From: UBA4733 sp036734945
Lineage (GTDB): Bacteria > Chloroflexota > UBA4733
Assembly (NCBI GenBank): GCA_036734945.1
Contig: DAIMXP010000024.1
Location: forward strand, 1-64,000
Length of the DNA: 64,000 nucleotides
Reading direction: 5' to 3'
Below the pieces are notes generated by a model. It made no database searches, had not been told where the DNA came from, and saw only the letters and a list, made by a program, of their open reading frames with translations. Shown in pieces: positions 35,271 through 44,703 of the stretch. Each line of letters starts with the position of its first letter. The stretch's first letter is position 1. Made by a program: the position numbers and the translations under genes.

Positions 35271-36462
35271 AGCAGTCCGCATGATCCCGATCGCCAAACC
35301 CTGGATGGACGAGCGTGAGGCGGAGGCAGCAAGCCGGCCGATCCTGGCCGGCTGGGTCACCCAGGGTCCCGAGGTCGCGGCCTTCGAGCGTGAGTTCGCC
35401 GCCTACGTCGGCGCGCCGTATGCCTGCGCCGTCTCCAACTGCACGACGGCGCTGCACCTGGCTTTGCTTGCGGCCGGTGTGCAGCCCGGTGACGAAGTCA
35501 TTACCGTCAGTCACTCCTTCATCGCCACTGCGAACGTCATCCGCTACTGTGGCGCCACGCCGGTCTTCATCGATATCCAGCCGGAGACCTACAACATCGA
35601 CCCAACGCTAGTAGAGGCAGCTATCACGGAGCACACCCGGGCCATCCTCTGCGTCCACCAGATGGGCATGCCCTGCGACCTGCAGGCGCTGATCGCCATC
35701 GGCAAGCGCCATGGATTGCCGGTGATCGAGGATGCCGCCTGCGCCACCGGCAGCGAGATCCTCTGGGACGGGCAGTGGGAGAAGATCGGCAGGCCCCAGG
35801 CCGATGTGGCCTGCTTTTCCTTCCATCCGCGCAAGGTGATGACCACCGGCGATGGCGGCATGCTCACGACCGCCAATCTGGAGTGGGATAAGCAGTTCCG
35901 CCTCTGGCGGCAGCACGGTATGAGCGTGCCCGACATGGTGCGCCACAGGGCGCGGGAGGTCATCTTCGAGTCCTACCCGACGCTCGGCTTCAACTACCGC
36001 ATGACCGACATCCAGGCGGCGGTTGGCCGAGAACAGCTCAAGCGGTTGCCTGAGATCATCGCTCGCCGTCGCAGTCTGGCTGATCGTTACCGCGAACTGC
36101 TGGGCGACATCGACGGCCTAGTGCTGCCGGAGGAGCCGTCGTGGGCGCGGAGCAACTGGCAGAGCTACTGTGTGCGATTACCGGAATGGTGCAATCAGCG
36201 TCGGGTGATGCAACAACTCCTGGACGAGGGCGTGTCCACTCGACGGGGCATCATGTGTGTCCACCGCGAGCCGGCGTACGATCGGGAACCGTGGTCGTGC
36301 GGCGATGGCGGCGACGGCCACGGCACGGGCGGCTGCTCGCGGCTGCGTCAGAGCGAGCGGGCTCAAGACCATGCGATCATCCTTCCGCTGTTCCACCAGT
36401 TCACGGGGAGGGACCAGACCGTGGTGGCCGAGGCGCTGCGAGCGACTTGTCGACGCGCTTGA
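35257..36462 (+). CDS. DegT/DnrJ/EryC1/StrS aminotransferase (second)
   Basis: 401 residues. Pyridoxal Lys193 in CFSFHPRKVMTTGDGGML, VIEDAACATGSE, and SNCTTALHLALLAAGVQPGD. This paralogue has the HPRK variant around the Lys, as in several perosamine/bacillosamine-type aminotransferases. A Gly/Asp-rich insert (WSCGDGGDGHGTGGCSRLRQ) lies near residue 345-365. The start follows AAGGAGGTGG. It is the last gene of the overlapping six-gene sugar operon. Confidence 0.92.
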   Translation: MPVSEAVRMIPIAKPWMDEREAEAASRPILAGWVTQGPEVAAFEREFAAYVGAPYACAVSNCTTALHLALLAAGVQPGDEVITVSHSFIATANVIRYCGATPVFIDIQPETYNIDPTLVEAAITEHTRAILCVHQMGMPCDLQALIAIGKRHGLPVIEDAACATGSEILWDGQWEKIGRPQADVACFSFHPRKVMTTGDGGMLTTANLEWDKQFRLWRQHGMSVPDMVRHRAREVIFESYPTLGFNYRMTDIQAAVGREQLKRLPEIIARRRSLADRYRELLGDIDGLVLPEEPSWARSNWQSYCVRLPEWCNQRRVMQQLLDEGVSTRRGIMCVHREPAYDREPWSCGDGGDGHGTGGCSRLRQSERAQDHAIILPLFHQFTGRDQTVVAEALRATCRRA

Positions 36463-36707
36463 TGGTTCCCTGCAACCGATGCTATTCCCGTGTGAGAGAT
36501 TGCCCATGTCGAGTCTCTCAATGGTACTAACGGGTAACGGAGGCTCCGGAGTACTGGCTGTTACTCGCCACTCCATCAGGCCAGGCATCAATTCCACAAG
36601 AGGCAATCCTTCTCCCCCTGGGTTTCAGACGTCCTCTTGCTTGAAAGGCATGTGTTATCGACCGGATGACACTGCTCGAGGATGCGACGCTTGGAAGGAG
36701 TAGTGCG

Positions 36708-37670
36708 ATGCATGTAACGGTTTGTGTCTGCACGCGTGATCGTGGGGACAGCATTACCGACACACTGGAGAGCTTTCTGGCCCTTGATTATGACGACTAC
36801 GACGTTGTAATCGTGGATCAGAGCGCGGCCGGCGGTACGGCTAAAGCCGTCCGGTCAGTCGATGCCGCGCGGGGTAAGCTCACTTATATCCGATCCTCGA
36901 CCACCGGTCTGTCTGCCGCTCGCAATGTGGCCATCGCACAAGCTTGCGGTCAAATCATCGCTCTCACAGATGATGACTGCGAGGTTCCTGCCGATTGGTT
37001 GACGCGCATCGTGCGCCATTTCCGAGCGAATCCCGATGTCGGACAGCTCTGTGGCGAGGTACGCGCCGCTCCACACGACCCGTCCGTCGGATTCATCCCG
37101 ACATTCGGAGTGTCCCGACGTAGGAAGATATCCTCTCCCTGGCTCAAATGGCGTGAAGGCGGAATCGGCGCAAATATGGCGTTCCGCGAGGAAACGCTCC
37201 GGGCCGTCGGGCCGTTCGATGAGCTGCTAGGGGCGGGAGGTGCGCTATACAGCTCTGAAGACAGAGACATAACGTATCGCGTATTGCGGGCCGGCTATGC
37301 CGTACTCGACGTGTCCGATGTTTACGTCGTTCATAGTGGCTTTCGACCCTGGGGTGAGGGGCGATCTCTAATGCATCGGGCCGGACTGAGTATGGGTGCC
37401 GTCTACATGAAGCACCTACGCCTGGGAGACGTGGCCGTATTGCCCACGCTAGTGTACGAGTGGTGGACGTCCATTTCCTGGCGGCGTTTGCTCCTGTTCC
37501 GGCCCCGCACCGGCGTTGGTCGGTTCCTGTGGTACCTCCGCGGCTTGCACGCCAGTTTCCGATACGACATCGATCGTAGGTGGCGCGTCTATGTCCCGAT
37601 TGCACGCCGCGCACGTGCAGAGCGATGCATCGGATGCGGGAGTAGTTCGGTGAGGAGTGATCTAAAGTGA
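36708..37670 (+). CDS. glycosyltransferase family 2
   Basis: 320 residues. GT-A start VTVCVCTRDRGDSITDTLES, nucleotide-sugar and metal motif IALTDDDCEVP, then an acceptor region with AVGPFDELLGAGGALYSSED. The protein lacks membrane helices, so it is likely a peripheral enzyme adding one sugar to the lipid-linked repeat unit. The ATG at 36708 follows AAGGAG. It closely resembles the gene at 61852 (same SxxRN, TDDDCxVPxDWL and GGGxPLxSSxD layout), pointing to duplication within the locus. Confidence 0.9.
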   Translation: MHVTVCVCTRDRGDSITDTLESFLALDYDDYDVVIVDQSAAGGTAKAVRSVDAARGKLTYIRSSTTGLSAARNVAIAQACGQIIALTDDDCEVPADWLTRIVRHFRANPDVGQLCGEVRAAPHDPSVGFIPTFGVSRRRKISSPWLKWREGGIGANMAFREETLRAVGPFDELLGAGGALYSSEDRDITYRVLRAGYAVLDVSDVYVVHSGFRPWGEGRSLMHRAGLSMGAVYMKHLRLGDVAVLPTLVYEWWTSISWRRLLLFRPRTGVGRFLWYLRGLHASFRYDIDRRWRVYVPIARRARAERCIGCGSSSVRSDLK

Positions 37671-37694
37671 CGCCACGTTGGGATCTGCATGACA

Positions 37695-37765
37695 GGGCCC
37701 TCACCCCCAGCCCCTCTCCCCGTGGGAGAGGGGCGACGAGCCTTGGCGAGCCGGGATGAGGGCCT
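37695..37765. repeat. REP-like palindromic intergenic repeat
   Basis: An inner perfect hairpin CCCCTCTCCC/GGGAGAGGGG (37711-37733, loop CGT) lies within outer arms GGCCCTCA and TGAGGGCC. This nested layout is a well-known type of dispersed palindrome in high-GC bacteria. It lies between two glycosyltransferase genes. Only one clear copy is visible in this window. Confidence 0.65.
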
Positions 37766-37836
37766 GCGCGTTTGCCCGTGGCCTGAGTTTAGGTGGACCG
37801 GAACTAGCGCAGTCGATCGAGAGGGATGCAAGCCGT

Positions 37837-38877
37837 ATGACCCAGCCAAAAGTAAGCCTGATCGTGCCCGCACACAACTATGGGCGCTACGTCTGCCAGG
37901 CTATCGACAGCGTGCTGACGCAGACGATGACCGAGGTGGAGGTCATCGTCATAGACGACTGCTCCACCGACAATACTGGTGAAGTTCTCTCCGCCTACGA
38001 CGATGACGATCGGGTTCAGGTGATACGGCATACCAGGAACCAGGGACACATCAACACCTACAACGAGGGCCTCAATCGGGCTCGGGGCTGTTACGTGGGC
38101 CTGCTATCTGCCGATGACTACTGTCTACAGTCACACGCGCTTGCACGGCAGGTCGCCGTGTTCGAGGAGAACCCGCGTGTCGGTCTCGTCTACTCGGCCC
38201 AAGTCTTAGTCCCCGCGTCCGGACCGATCTCAGAGATGCGACCATGGCCGCACGATTATGTGCATTCGGGCTTGGATGAGTTCCGCCAGCTCATGAAGGT
38301 CAACTACGTGCCGGCGTCCGGGACGCTCATCCGGCGGGAGGTCCAGGACCAGTTGGGTCTCTATGACCCGCGGCTTCCGCATTCGGGCGATTGGGACATG
38401 TGGCTGCGTGCCTTTGCCCGTGGCGATGTCGGCTATATTGCTGAACCGTTGTACGCCTACCGTGTCCACGGCCAGAATATGAGCATCCGGAGGATATCTC
38501 CGGGCAGGGCAATCGATGACCTACTCCTCACGATGGGGAAGGCGTTTGAGGCGCTACCTGACGACGCCCCGGCAGGCCTTCGGGGGGCCCGCCGAACCGT
38601 ACTTGGGCACGCACTGTTCCGTACCGCCTGGATTGATCTTTACGCTGGCCGTCGGGACAGAGCCTGGCGCGGCTTCGCCTATGCGCTCCGATACCACCCT
38701 GCGCTCGCGCTCAACCGGGAATTGGCTTCCATGTTCCCGCAATTGCTCCTCATGACTGTCCTCCCGAAGGAGGCGTTCTGGCAGGTCATGCCGCGGCTCA
38801 AAGGCGCGCTGGGTCGCGTGGCGCGCGCGACGGGCCCGGGTGATCGCTCAGGCGACGCCGCAGCCACTACCAATTGA
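37837..38877 (+). CDS. glycosyltransferase family 2
   Basis: 346 residues. VSLIVPAHNYGRYVCQAIDS opens the GT-A domain; VIVIDDCSTDNTGEVL and VGLLSADDYCL hold the metal-binding acidic motif. A later SGDWDMWLRAFARGDVGYI matches the acceptor-side motif of EpsE/SpsA-type enzymes. The ATG at 37837 has GAGAGGG upstream; the frame extends to 37756 without support. Probably adds a sugar to the lipid-linked intermediate. Confidence 0.9.
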   Translation: MTQPKVSLIVPAHNYGRYVCQAIDSVLTQTMTEVEVIVIDDCSTDNTGEVLSAYDDDDRVQVIRHTRNQGHINTYNEGLNRARGCYVGLLSADDYCLQSHALARQVAVFEENPRVGLVYSAQVLVPASGPISEMRPWPHDYVHSGLDEFRQLMKVNYVPASGTLIRREVQDQLGLYDPRLPHSGDWDMWLRAFARGDVGYIAEPLYAYRVHGQNMSIRRISPGRAIDDLLLTMGKAFEALPDDAPAGLRGARRTVLGHALFRTAWIDLYAGRRDRAWRGFAYALRYHPALALNRELASMFPQLLLMTVLPKEAFWQVMPRLKGALGRVARATGPGDRSGDAAATTN

Positions 38878-39228
38878 TGCCGAGCGCTGGAGAGCCGTCC
38901 GGCTTGTGGAAGGACATTAGCGTACTCACCTGCGGAGCCCGTGTCAGAGGCGAGAATAGGTGATAGCCGCGTAAGCGCAAGAATCCAGCGCCGGACCAGC
39001 GTTGCTGGACGCGCTCGAGTCTATGACTCCTCGAACGAGGGCCCGTTGTGGGGGATTGTAACCCGGCCCGTACACCCGTGCCGCTGGAACGGCTCTGGGC
39101 AGGTCGCCTCCGTCGCCCGCCAGTGCGTCGCGCGGCGATGGCCGGGCACCGCTCCGGGCTGCCCGCCGCAACGATCGGCGTGACGCCGTCGGCGCTCGAC
39201 CATTAGCAGCGTTGGCGCTTTCTCGTTT
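38878..39228. other. intergenic region upstream of nested insertion elements
   Basis: No credible gene. The segment is flanked on the right by the left inverted repeat of the outer insertion element. Nothing further is recognised. Confidence 0.4.
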
Positions 39229-39406
39229 TGCTTAGACAAGGTTCAAATCCGGCCTATTGGGCAGGACAGTTGAGGCGGGGCGGTTGTGCCAACCTGGCAG
39301 GTATGGTTCTGGTGTTGAAGCCAAGAACCAACCTACCAGGGGGGACCCATGGGCACGACAGATGGTAGCACGGTCGTCGATCGGGTGCTGGTCGTCGGGA
39401 AGTTGC

Positions 39407-41121
39407 GAGTGCGCCGCAAAGTTTTGCGTAGCGAGGGGGCGGTGAAGCGAAGGGGAAAGTTAGTTTAGACTGAGGCTGCCGCTGGTTGGCGAGGATGGAC
39501 CGAGGAGGCAGCGTGATCGACGAGACGACGCAGGATGGCTGGGATCTGGCGGGGCGGGCGGTGGCGCAGGAGGTGGCTTCGTGGCGGCGGGCGCATCCGC
39601 GGGCAACCCTGACCGAGATCGAGCTGGCAGTGGAGGCGGTGGTCAGCCGCTTGCAGGGGCGGCTGGTGGAGGATCTCGCCAACGGTGTGGGAGCGGAACC
39701 GGCGGTGGAGCGGCCCACCTGTCCAGAGTGTGGTCAGCCCATGCGGCCGCGGGGGAGGCAGAAACGGGAGGTATTGGTGGCGCGGCGGGCGACGCCGCTG
39801 CCACTGGAACGGGAGTATTGGGGGTGCTCGTCCTGCGGGACGGGTCTTTTCCCCCCTGGATCAGGAATTGGGCCTCGTGCCCGGTAGCCTGGGTCCGCGC
39901 CTGTTGGAGGCAGCGGCGCGGCAAGGGAGCAAGATGCCGTTCGCTGAGGCCAGCGGGGAACTGACGTTCTTCTGGGGAGTCTGGATCAGCGACGACACGC
40001 TGCGTCGCCAGACCGAAGCGGCTGGCGCGGCGCTGACGGCGCTGGAGGACGAGGCGTCAGCGCAGCTGGAGCGGGAGTTCCCGGCGGCGCCGCAGGGGCC
40101 GGCCATCCAGCAAGTGAGCGTGGATGGGGCGATGGTGCATCTGGTCGACGGCACGTGGGCCGAAGTCAAGACGGCGGCCATCGGGACCGTGACCACGCGC
40201 CGGAACAGAGACGGAGAACGGGTGGTGCACACCACGGACCTCTCCTACTGCTCGCGCTTGGCGGATGTGGCGAGTTTCGGGCGGCGATTCCAGCTGGAGG
40301 CCTTCTACCGGGGGACCCAGACGGCTCGCCGACGCCGAAGGCGGCCGTGTGGTGGCGGTGCAGGACGGGGCGGACTGGATCCAAGGGCTCCTCGACACCC
40401 ACCGGCGGGACGCCGTGCGCGTCTTGGACTTCGCCCATCTGGTGGAACACCTGGCAACCGCCGCCCGCGCGGTGTACGGCGCGGACAGTCCGGCCTTCCG
40501 GGCGTGGCTCGGCGTGGCGGCGCACATCCTCAAGCACCGGGGACCGGACGAGATCTTGGTCGAGCTGCGGGAATTGCCGATCCACGCTGCGGCGGATCGC
40601 GCGACCGCCGCCACACTGCGCGACGAGACCATTGCCTACCTGGAAGCCCGGTTGCCCCAGGCGCAGTACCACCGCTTTCAGGCCAAGGGCTATCCCATCG
40701 GCAGCGGCTGCGTGGAAAGCGCCGGCAAACTGCTGGTCGAGACCAGACTCAAGGGCAGCGGCATGCGCTGGGCCCGTCGCAACGTCTGTCCCATGGTTGC
40801 CTTGCGCGCCGCACGCGCTTCTGGCCGCTGGGACCAGACGTGGCCTGCCATCTGCCAACGCCTGCGTCAGCAGGAACAGGAGCGTCGCCAGGCCCGACGC
40901 CACCAGCGGCGCCTGGCAAAAGGTCTGGCCGTGCCAGTAGCGCCCCCCTGTCCCGTTGCGCCGCCCAAAGCCCGCCCCAAACTGTCATGCGCCCACGCCC
41001 GCATGCGCGCTGCCGCGCCGCCAACCATCGTCAATGGCAAACCGACCGACCGCCATCCTTGGAATCAGTCCTCCCAACAAACAGGCTAACGGCGATCTAC
41101 GCAAAACTTTGCGGCGCACTC
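39407..41121 (+). mobile_element. ISKra4-like insertion element (copy A)
   Basis: Perfect 25-bp terminal inverted repeats, left at 39407-39431 (starts GAGTGCGCCGC) and right at 41097-41121. The element is flanked by the 9-bp direct repeat GGAAGTTGC (39398-39406 and 41122-41130), a target-site duplication. It is 1715 bp long. It is inserted in the transposase gene of the outer element. Its own transposase is broken by an extra frameshift, so it is probably immobile unless helped in trans. Confidence 0.9.
39513..41089 (+). pseudogene. ISKra4-like transposase, frameshifted (copy A)
   Basis: The first frame (GTG 39513, preceded by AGGAGG, to 39887) encodes a zinc-finger-like N-terminal domain with CPECGQPM and CSSCG. 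After a TTTTCCCCCCTGG run the homology continues in the +1 frame (FFWGVWISDDTLRRQTEAAG, QQVSVDGAMVHLVDGTWAEV). At about 40322, after RGTQTA, homology shifts +1 again to ADAEGGRVVAVQDGADWIQ and ends at 41089. The first shift is shared with copy B; the second is unique to this copy and probably inactivating. Confidence 0.85.
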
Positions 41122-42671
41122 GGAAGTTGCTCAGCCAGCAGGGCGAGTACGGGGTGGTGACGCGACTGAGCCGTCAGGTCGGCGTGGCGCGGCAGACGCT
41201 GTATACCTGGCGGGAGCGCGGGCGGGCCGCCCTGGAGCAGGCGTTCGCGCCGCCAGCGGTCGCACGGTCGGCGGATGACGCCTTGGGGCGTGTGGTCCTC
41301 ACGCTGCTGGTCGAGGGGCTTGCGAGCGAGCGTGGCATCCAGCGTTGTCTGGTCGAGCAAGGGCGAGCGGTGAGTCTGGGCACGATCAGCGCCGTGGTGA
41401 CGGAGGCGGAGCGGCGGGCGCTGCGGGTGTTCGCGCAGACCCTGACGGTGGGGCCGCGGATCGTGGCGTTTGATGAGATCTATGGCAATGACCGGCATGG
41501 CGCCTGGCTGAGCGTGGTGGATGCCTTGGGCGGCGCGGTCTGGCAGACGGCAGGGCCGGTGCGCGTCGACGCGGACAGTTGGACCCTGCTGCTCTGGGAG
41601 GCGCAAGCGTGCGGGCTGCACTGGTCGGCCAGCATCGGTGATGGGGGCGCGGCCCTCAGTCAGGCGGCGCAGACGGTGGCGCCCGCAGGAGAGCACCGGC
41701 GCGCGCTGGCCCCCGCAGGGGGACCGTGGCACGTGCTGCACACCTGCAGCCAGGTGCAGGGCCGGCTGGCGCGCTGGGTGGCAGAACTGGCGGCCAAGAC
41801 GGCCACGGTGGACCGCCAAGCAGCCCGCGTAGCGGCCGGGCGTCCCCTGCGCGGCGGGGTCCCCGGACGCCCGTCGCAGGCCGACCCCGTCGCCCACGCC
41901 GCGCAGGTCGCTCACGCCCGGGTGGTCGTGGCTAGCCTGGAGTACCTCACTGGCGAACTGCGCCGGTTGTTGGAGGTGGTGGTGGTGACGCCGCACGGCC
42001 TGCTGGACGCTGCTGCGCGCCAGGCCGAACTGGACGCCCTCCTGGCGCTGCTGGCGGAGTTGGCCGACGCTACGCCCGCACCCCAGCACACGCACCTGAC
42101 CCAACTGCACCGCCAACTGGTGACTGCACTGCCGGCGCTGCGGGTACCCACCGCAGGTGGGTGCTTCGTGCCGCCACTGGATGTGGTCCACCAGCAGTGG
42201 GGACCTCGGCTGGGGCCAGACGGGTTGGCCCTCCTTGCCTGGGCTTGGCAACGCCGTGCCATCCTGGGACCCTCCACCGAGGCGCTCCTGGCCGGACTCC
42301 CGGCCGACTGGCGCCCCGCCGCCCGCATGCTGCTGCACGCCTGGGATACCACGGTGCGCGCCAGCAGCCCGATCGAGACCTGGCACAGCGTCCTGCGCCC
42401 CCACCTGGCTGTCCATCGCACCCTCTCCCCCGGCTTGCTCGCGCTACTCGCTGTCGCCTACAACCACCGCGTCGCCACGCGCGGCAGGCATGCCGGCACG
42501 TGTCCGTTGCAACGCAGCGGCTGCACGGACGTCCCCGGCGATTGGCTGACCGTCCTCGGCTATTCGCCGGCCGAACTACACACCGCCAGCGCCGACACGC
42601 CTCGTGCCGACCAGCGCCAAGACGCCGCCTGAATGCTAAACTGTCATGTCAACATGAACCTTGTCTTAGCA

Positions 42672-43053
42672 CGGCAAACGGACGCCATTGTGAATGCGGC
42701 TGACCGAGGGAGATTATTCGCCGCTGGACAGTGCGTTGGCCGCGGCTGGCTAGGGACGCTGGCGCTTCAGCGAGGCAGGGAATGCGTTCGGACAAAGGAA
42801 GGACTACCTCTAGTAGGGCGCTCGCCGAAGCGAATTCGCAGCATGCGGCGCTCGCGCGGCGGACAATTGGGTATGGCGGGTGAGGCCGGCGACACAGGCA
42901 GGCGCGCCGACCATACGCCCACCGGACGCCGCTCCGTCCACGGAGACGGGAAGGAAATCTTCCTAAGCCTGTCCATCGTCACAGCAGGTAATTCGCTGAG
43001 CCGGGCAGCGTTCGTAGCCAGCGATCTGCAAAATGCGGCAAGCCGTTACGGTT
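42672..43053. other. intergenic region without recognised genes
   Basis: Short open frames here have no family resemblance or ribosome-binding sites. The segment lies between the outer insertion element and the convergently placed GH16 gene stop. Confidence 0.4.
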
Positions 43054-44442
43054 TCAACTAAGGTAGGCCGACAGGTTGATGGTGGGCCAGTTGGAACCGG
43101 GCGCCCAGGTGGCAGGCAACGTCGTCAGCCCGGTTTGGGCGCTTGTGGAACTGGTGCCGCCGTTCGTATCGCGGAACCAAAGCGAGCCGGTGCTGCCAGC
43201 CGGCTCCAGAATCACCAGCCAATACGTCGTCCCAGCGGTGATTCCGACCGACAGGGGGGCCCTGTTCCAAGCGCCGGCCTTCGGGGAGTTGATCGTCACC
43301 TGGCCTAACAACGTCCCCGCGCTCCCGGCAGTAGAACTGTACACGCCGATCGTCACCTCCGAAGCGGTGTTGGCGCTATCGAGATACAGCGACACGCCGG
43401 CCGATGTCCCCGTGCCTGTGGCGACGAATGGGAAGGCCTCGGCCTGGCCGGAGCCGTTCGAGTCCAAGCTAGACTGGATCGTCGAAGCACCGACCAACGG
43501 CGTTGGGTTGCTTGGTGGGGTCGTGGAGGTTGCCGTCGGCATCGTAGTCGTCGTCGCACTCGCGACCGGGGTGGCCGTAGCGGTCGGCGTGGCTGTCGCG
43601 GAGCCGGCGGGTTGGTAAACCCGGACATAGTCGATTGAGTGCGTCTGTGGCAGAGTCGAGGCGTCGATCTGCCCTCCGCCATTGCCTCCAAGGGCGGTAT
43701 TGAGGAGCAAGAACATGGGATGCGCAGGTACAGCTTGAGTCATCGTGCAGGTCGTCTGTCCATCGATCTGCCAGGTGAGGGAGCCCGGTTGCCAGATGAG
43801 GTCGTACGTGTGCCAGTTCTGGCTTACGTCGGACGTCGTCGGGGCGCACGTTGTGTTGGTACCGTTGGAGATGAGGTTCTGATTGACAGTCGTCAGGTTC
43901 CCACCCTTAATTTCCGCGATGTCGATCTCGTCAGACCCCGGTGCCGGCCAGTTGCACGTTCCAACGTTGTCGGCTGTGGTGATGTTCGCCTGCTGACAAT
44001 CGGCACCGAGCAGCCAGAGCGCGGGCCAGGTTCCCTGACCGCCCGCCTCCTTTGCCCGGATTTCAATCGTACCGTAGAGAAAGTTGAACGACTTCCACTG
44101 CACCATGGCAGAGGTGTAGCTGTACCCTGCACACGAGCCATCGACCTTGCTGGTCAAGACAAGCGAGCCATCTGCCACGGCGGCGTTACTGGGGAGATAG
44201 CACTGTGCCTCGCCGTTGCTGCTGTCTCCCGGCCGGTTTAGTGCGATCCAGGTGCTGGAATCCAGGGACGTGCCATTGAACTCCTCATCGAAGATCGGGT
44301 TGCCGGTTGGTGACGACGCGGCGGTTGCTCCCGAGGTCGCCCCGGCGATCTCGCCATGGAAAAAGACACTGAAAACGACGGCTAGGAGTACGGGGATTCC
44401 CCGGATAATCTTCAAACATGTCCCCCAAAACAGAGCGACCAA
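43054..44442 (-). CDS. secreted GH16 family glycoside hydrolase with C-terminal module
   Basis: About 462 residues. Signal peptide IIRGIPVLLAVVFSVFFHGE. The GH16 jelly-roll has the catalytic E-x-D-x2-E signature at Glu172-Asp174-Glu177 (DEIDIAE), preceded by GTWPALWLLG and followed by WHTYDLIWQPGSLTWQIDG. GH16 enzymes cleave beta-1,3/1,4-glucans and galactans. After a Thr-rich linker, a 145-residue module (AEAFPFVATGTGTSAGVSLY onward) resembles distantly the repeated module in the neighbouring secreted proteins. Start uncertain: TTG at 44442, or TTG at 44415 which follows GGGGGA. Probably trims the exopolysaccharide. Confidence 0.88.
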   Translation of the reverse strand: MVALFWGTCLKIIRGIPVLLAVVFSVFFHGEIAGATSGATAASSPTGNPIFDEEFNGTSLDSSTWIALNRPGDSSNGEAQCYLPSNAAVADGSLVLTSKVDGSCAGYSYTSAMVQWKSFNFLYGTIEIRAKEAGGQGTWPALWLLGADCQQANITTADNVGTCNWPAPGSDEIDIAEIKGGNLTTVNQNLISNGTNTTCAPTTSDVSQNWHTYDLIWQPGSLTWQIDGQTTCTMTQAVPAHPMFLLLNTALGGNGGGQIDASTLPQTHSIDYVRVYQPAGSATATPTATATPVASATTTTMPTATSTTPPSNPTPLVGASTIQSSLDSNGSGQAEAFPFVATGTGTSAGVSLYLDSANTASEVTIGVYSSTAGSAGTLLGQVTINSPKAGAWNRAPLSVGITAGTTYWLVILEPAGSTGSLWFRDTNGGTSSTSAQTGLTTLPATWAPGSNWPTINLSAYLS

Positions 44443-44703
44443 CGTTTCTAGTGAAGAAACCCTAGCATAAATCGGACCAGACTCTCGTTCCGTGCAGATA
44501 AGAATGGGCTACGGTTTTAGAAAATCACGCTGTTACGGAGAGGCCTAGCGGACAGTATCGCTGACTCACCGTACTTTTCACGGTATACGAGTCGCACCAA
44601 GCTGTCCTGGGGAAACAGCAGTAACACCAGAGGACAAAGAGATGCTGTCGGACTTCTTCAGGTAGATCATTGGGGGAAGGCCTCTTGGCGGTGCCTCGGG
44701 CCC

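Larger units (their letters stand above)
39349..42632 (+). pseudogene. DDE-type transposase split by an inserted element
   Basis: The ATG at 39349, preceded by AGGGGGGACC, opens MGTTDGSTVVDRVLVVGKL. Removing the inner element and one 9-bp duplication joins this frame exactly to LSQQGEYGVVTRLSRQVGVA at 41131 onward, giving about 519 residues. The N-terminus has a helix-turn-helix (VARQTLYTWRERGRAALEQA). Candidate DDE residues lie in IVAFDEIYGND, SIGDGGAA and SSPIETWHSVLRP. Family unrecognised. The downstream piece also stays open from 40956 because the frame runs into the inserted element. Confidence 0.8.
39229..42671. mobile_element. outer insertion element, interrupted by an ISKra4-like element
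   Basis: Imperfect terminal repeats TGCTTAGACAAGGTTCA (39229-39245) and TGAACCTTGTCTTAGCA (42655-42671) match 16 of 17 in inverted orientation. They bracket a transposase gene that is split by the inner element at 39407-41121. Without the insert the element would be about 1.7 kb. No clear target duplication is visible outside these ends. The family is not recognised. Confidence 0.7.

Noticed and set aside
39236..39252. tRNA-like T-loop GGTTCAAATCC
   Set aside because: No T-stem pairing and no acceptor, D or anticodon arms around it; the sequence instead belongs to the inverted repeat of the outer insertion element.
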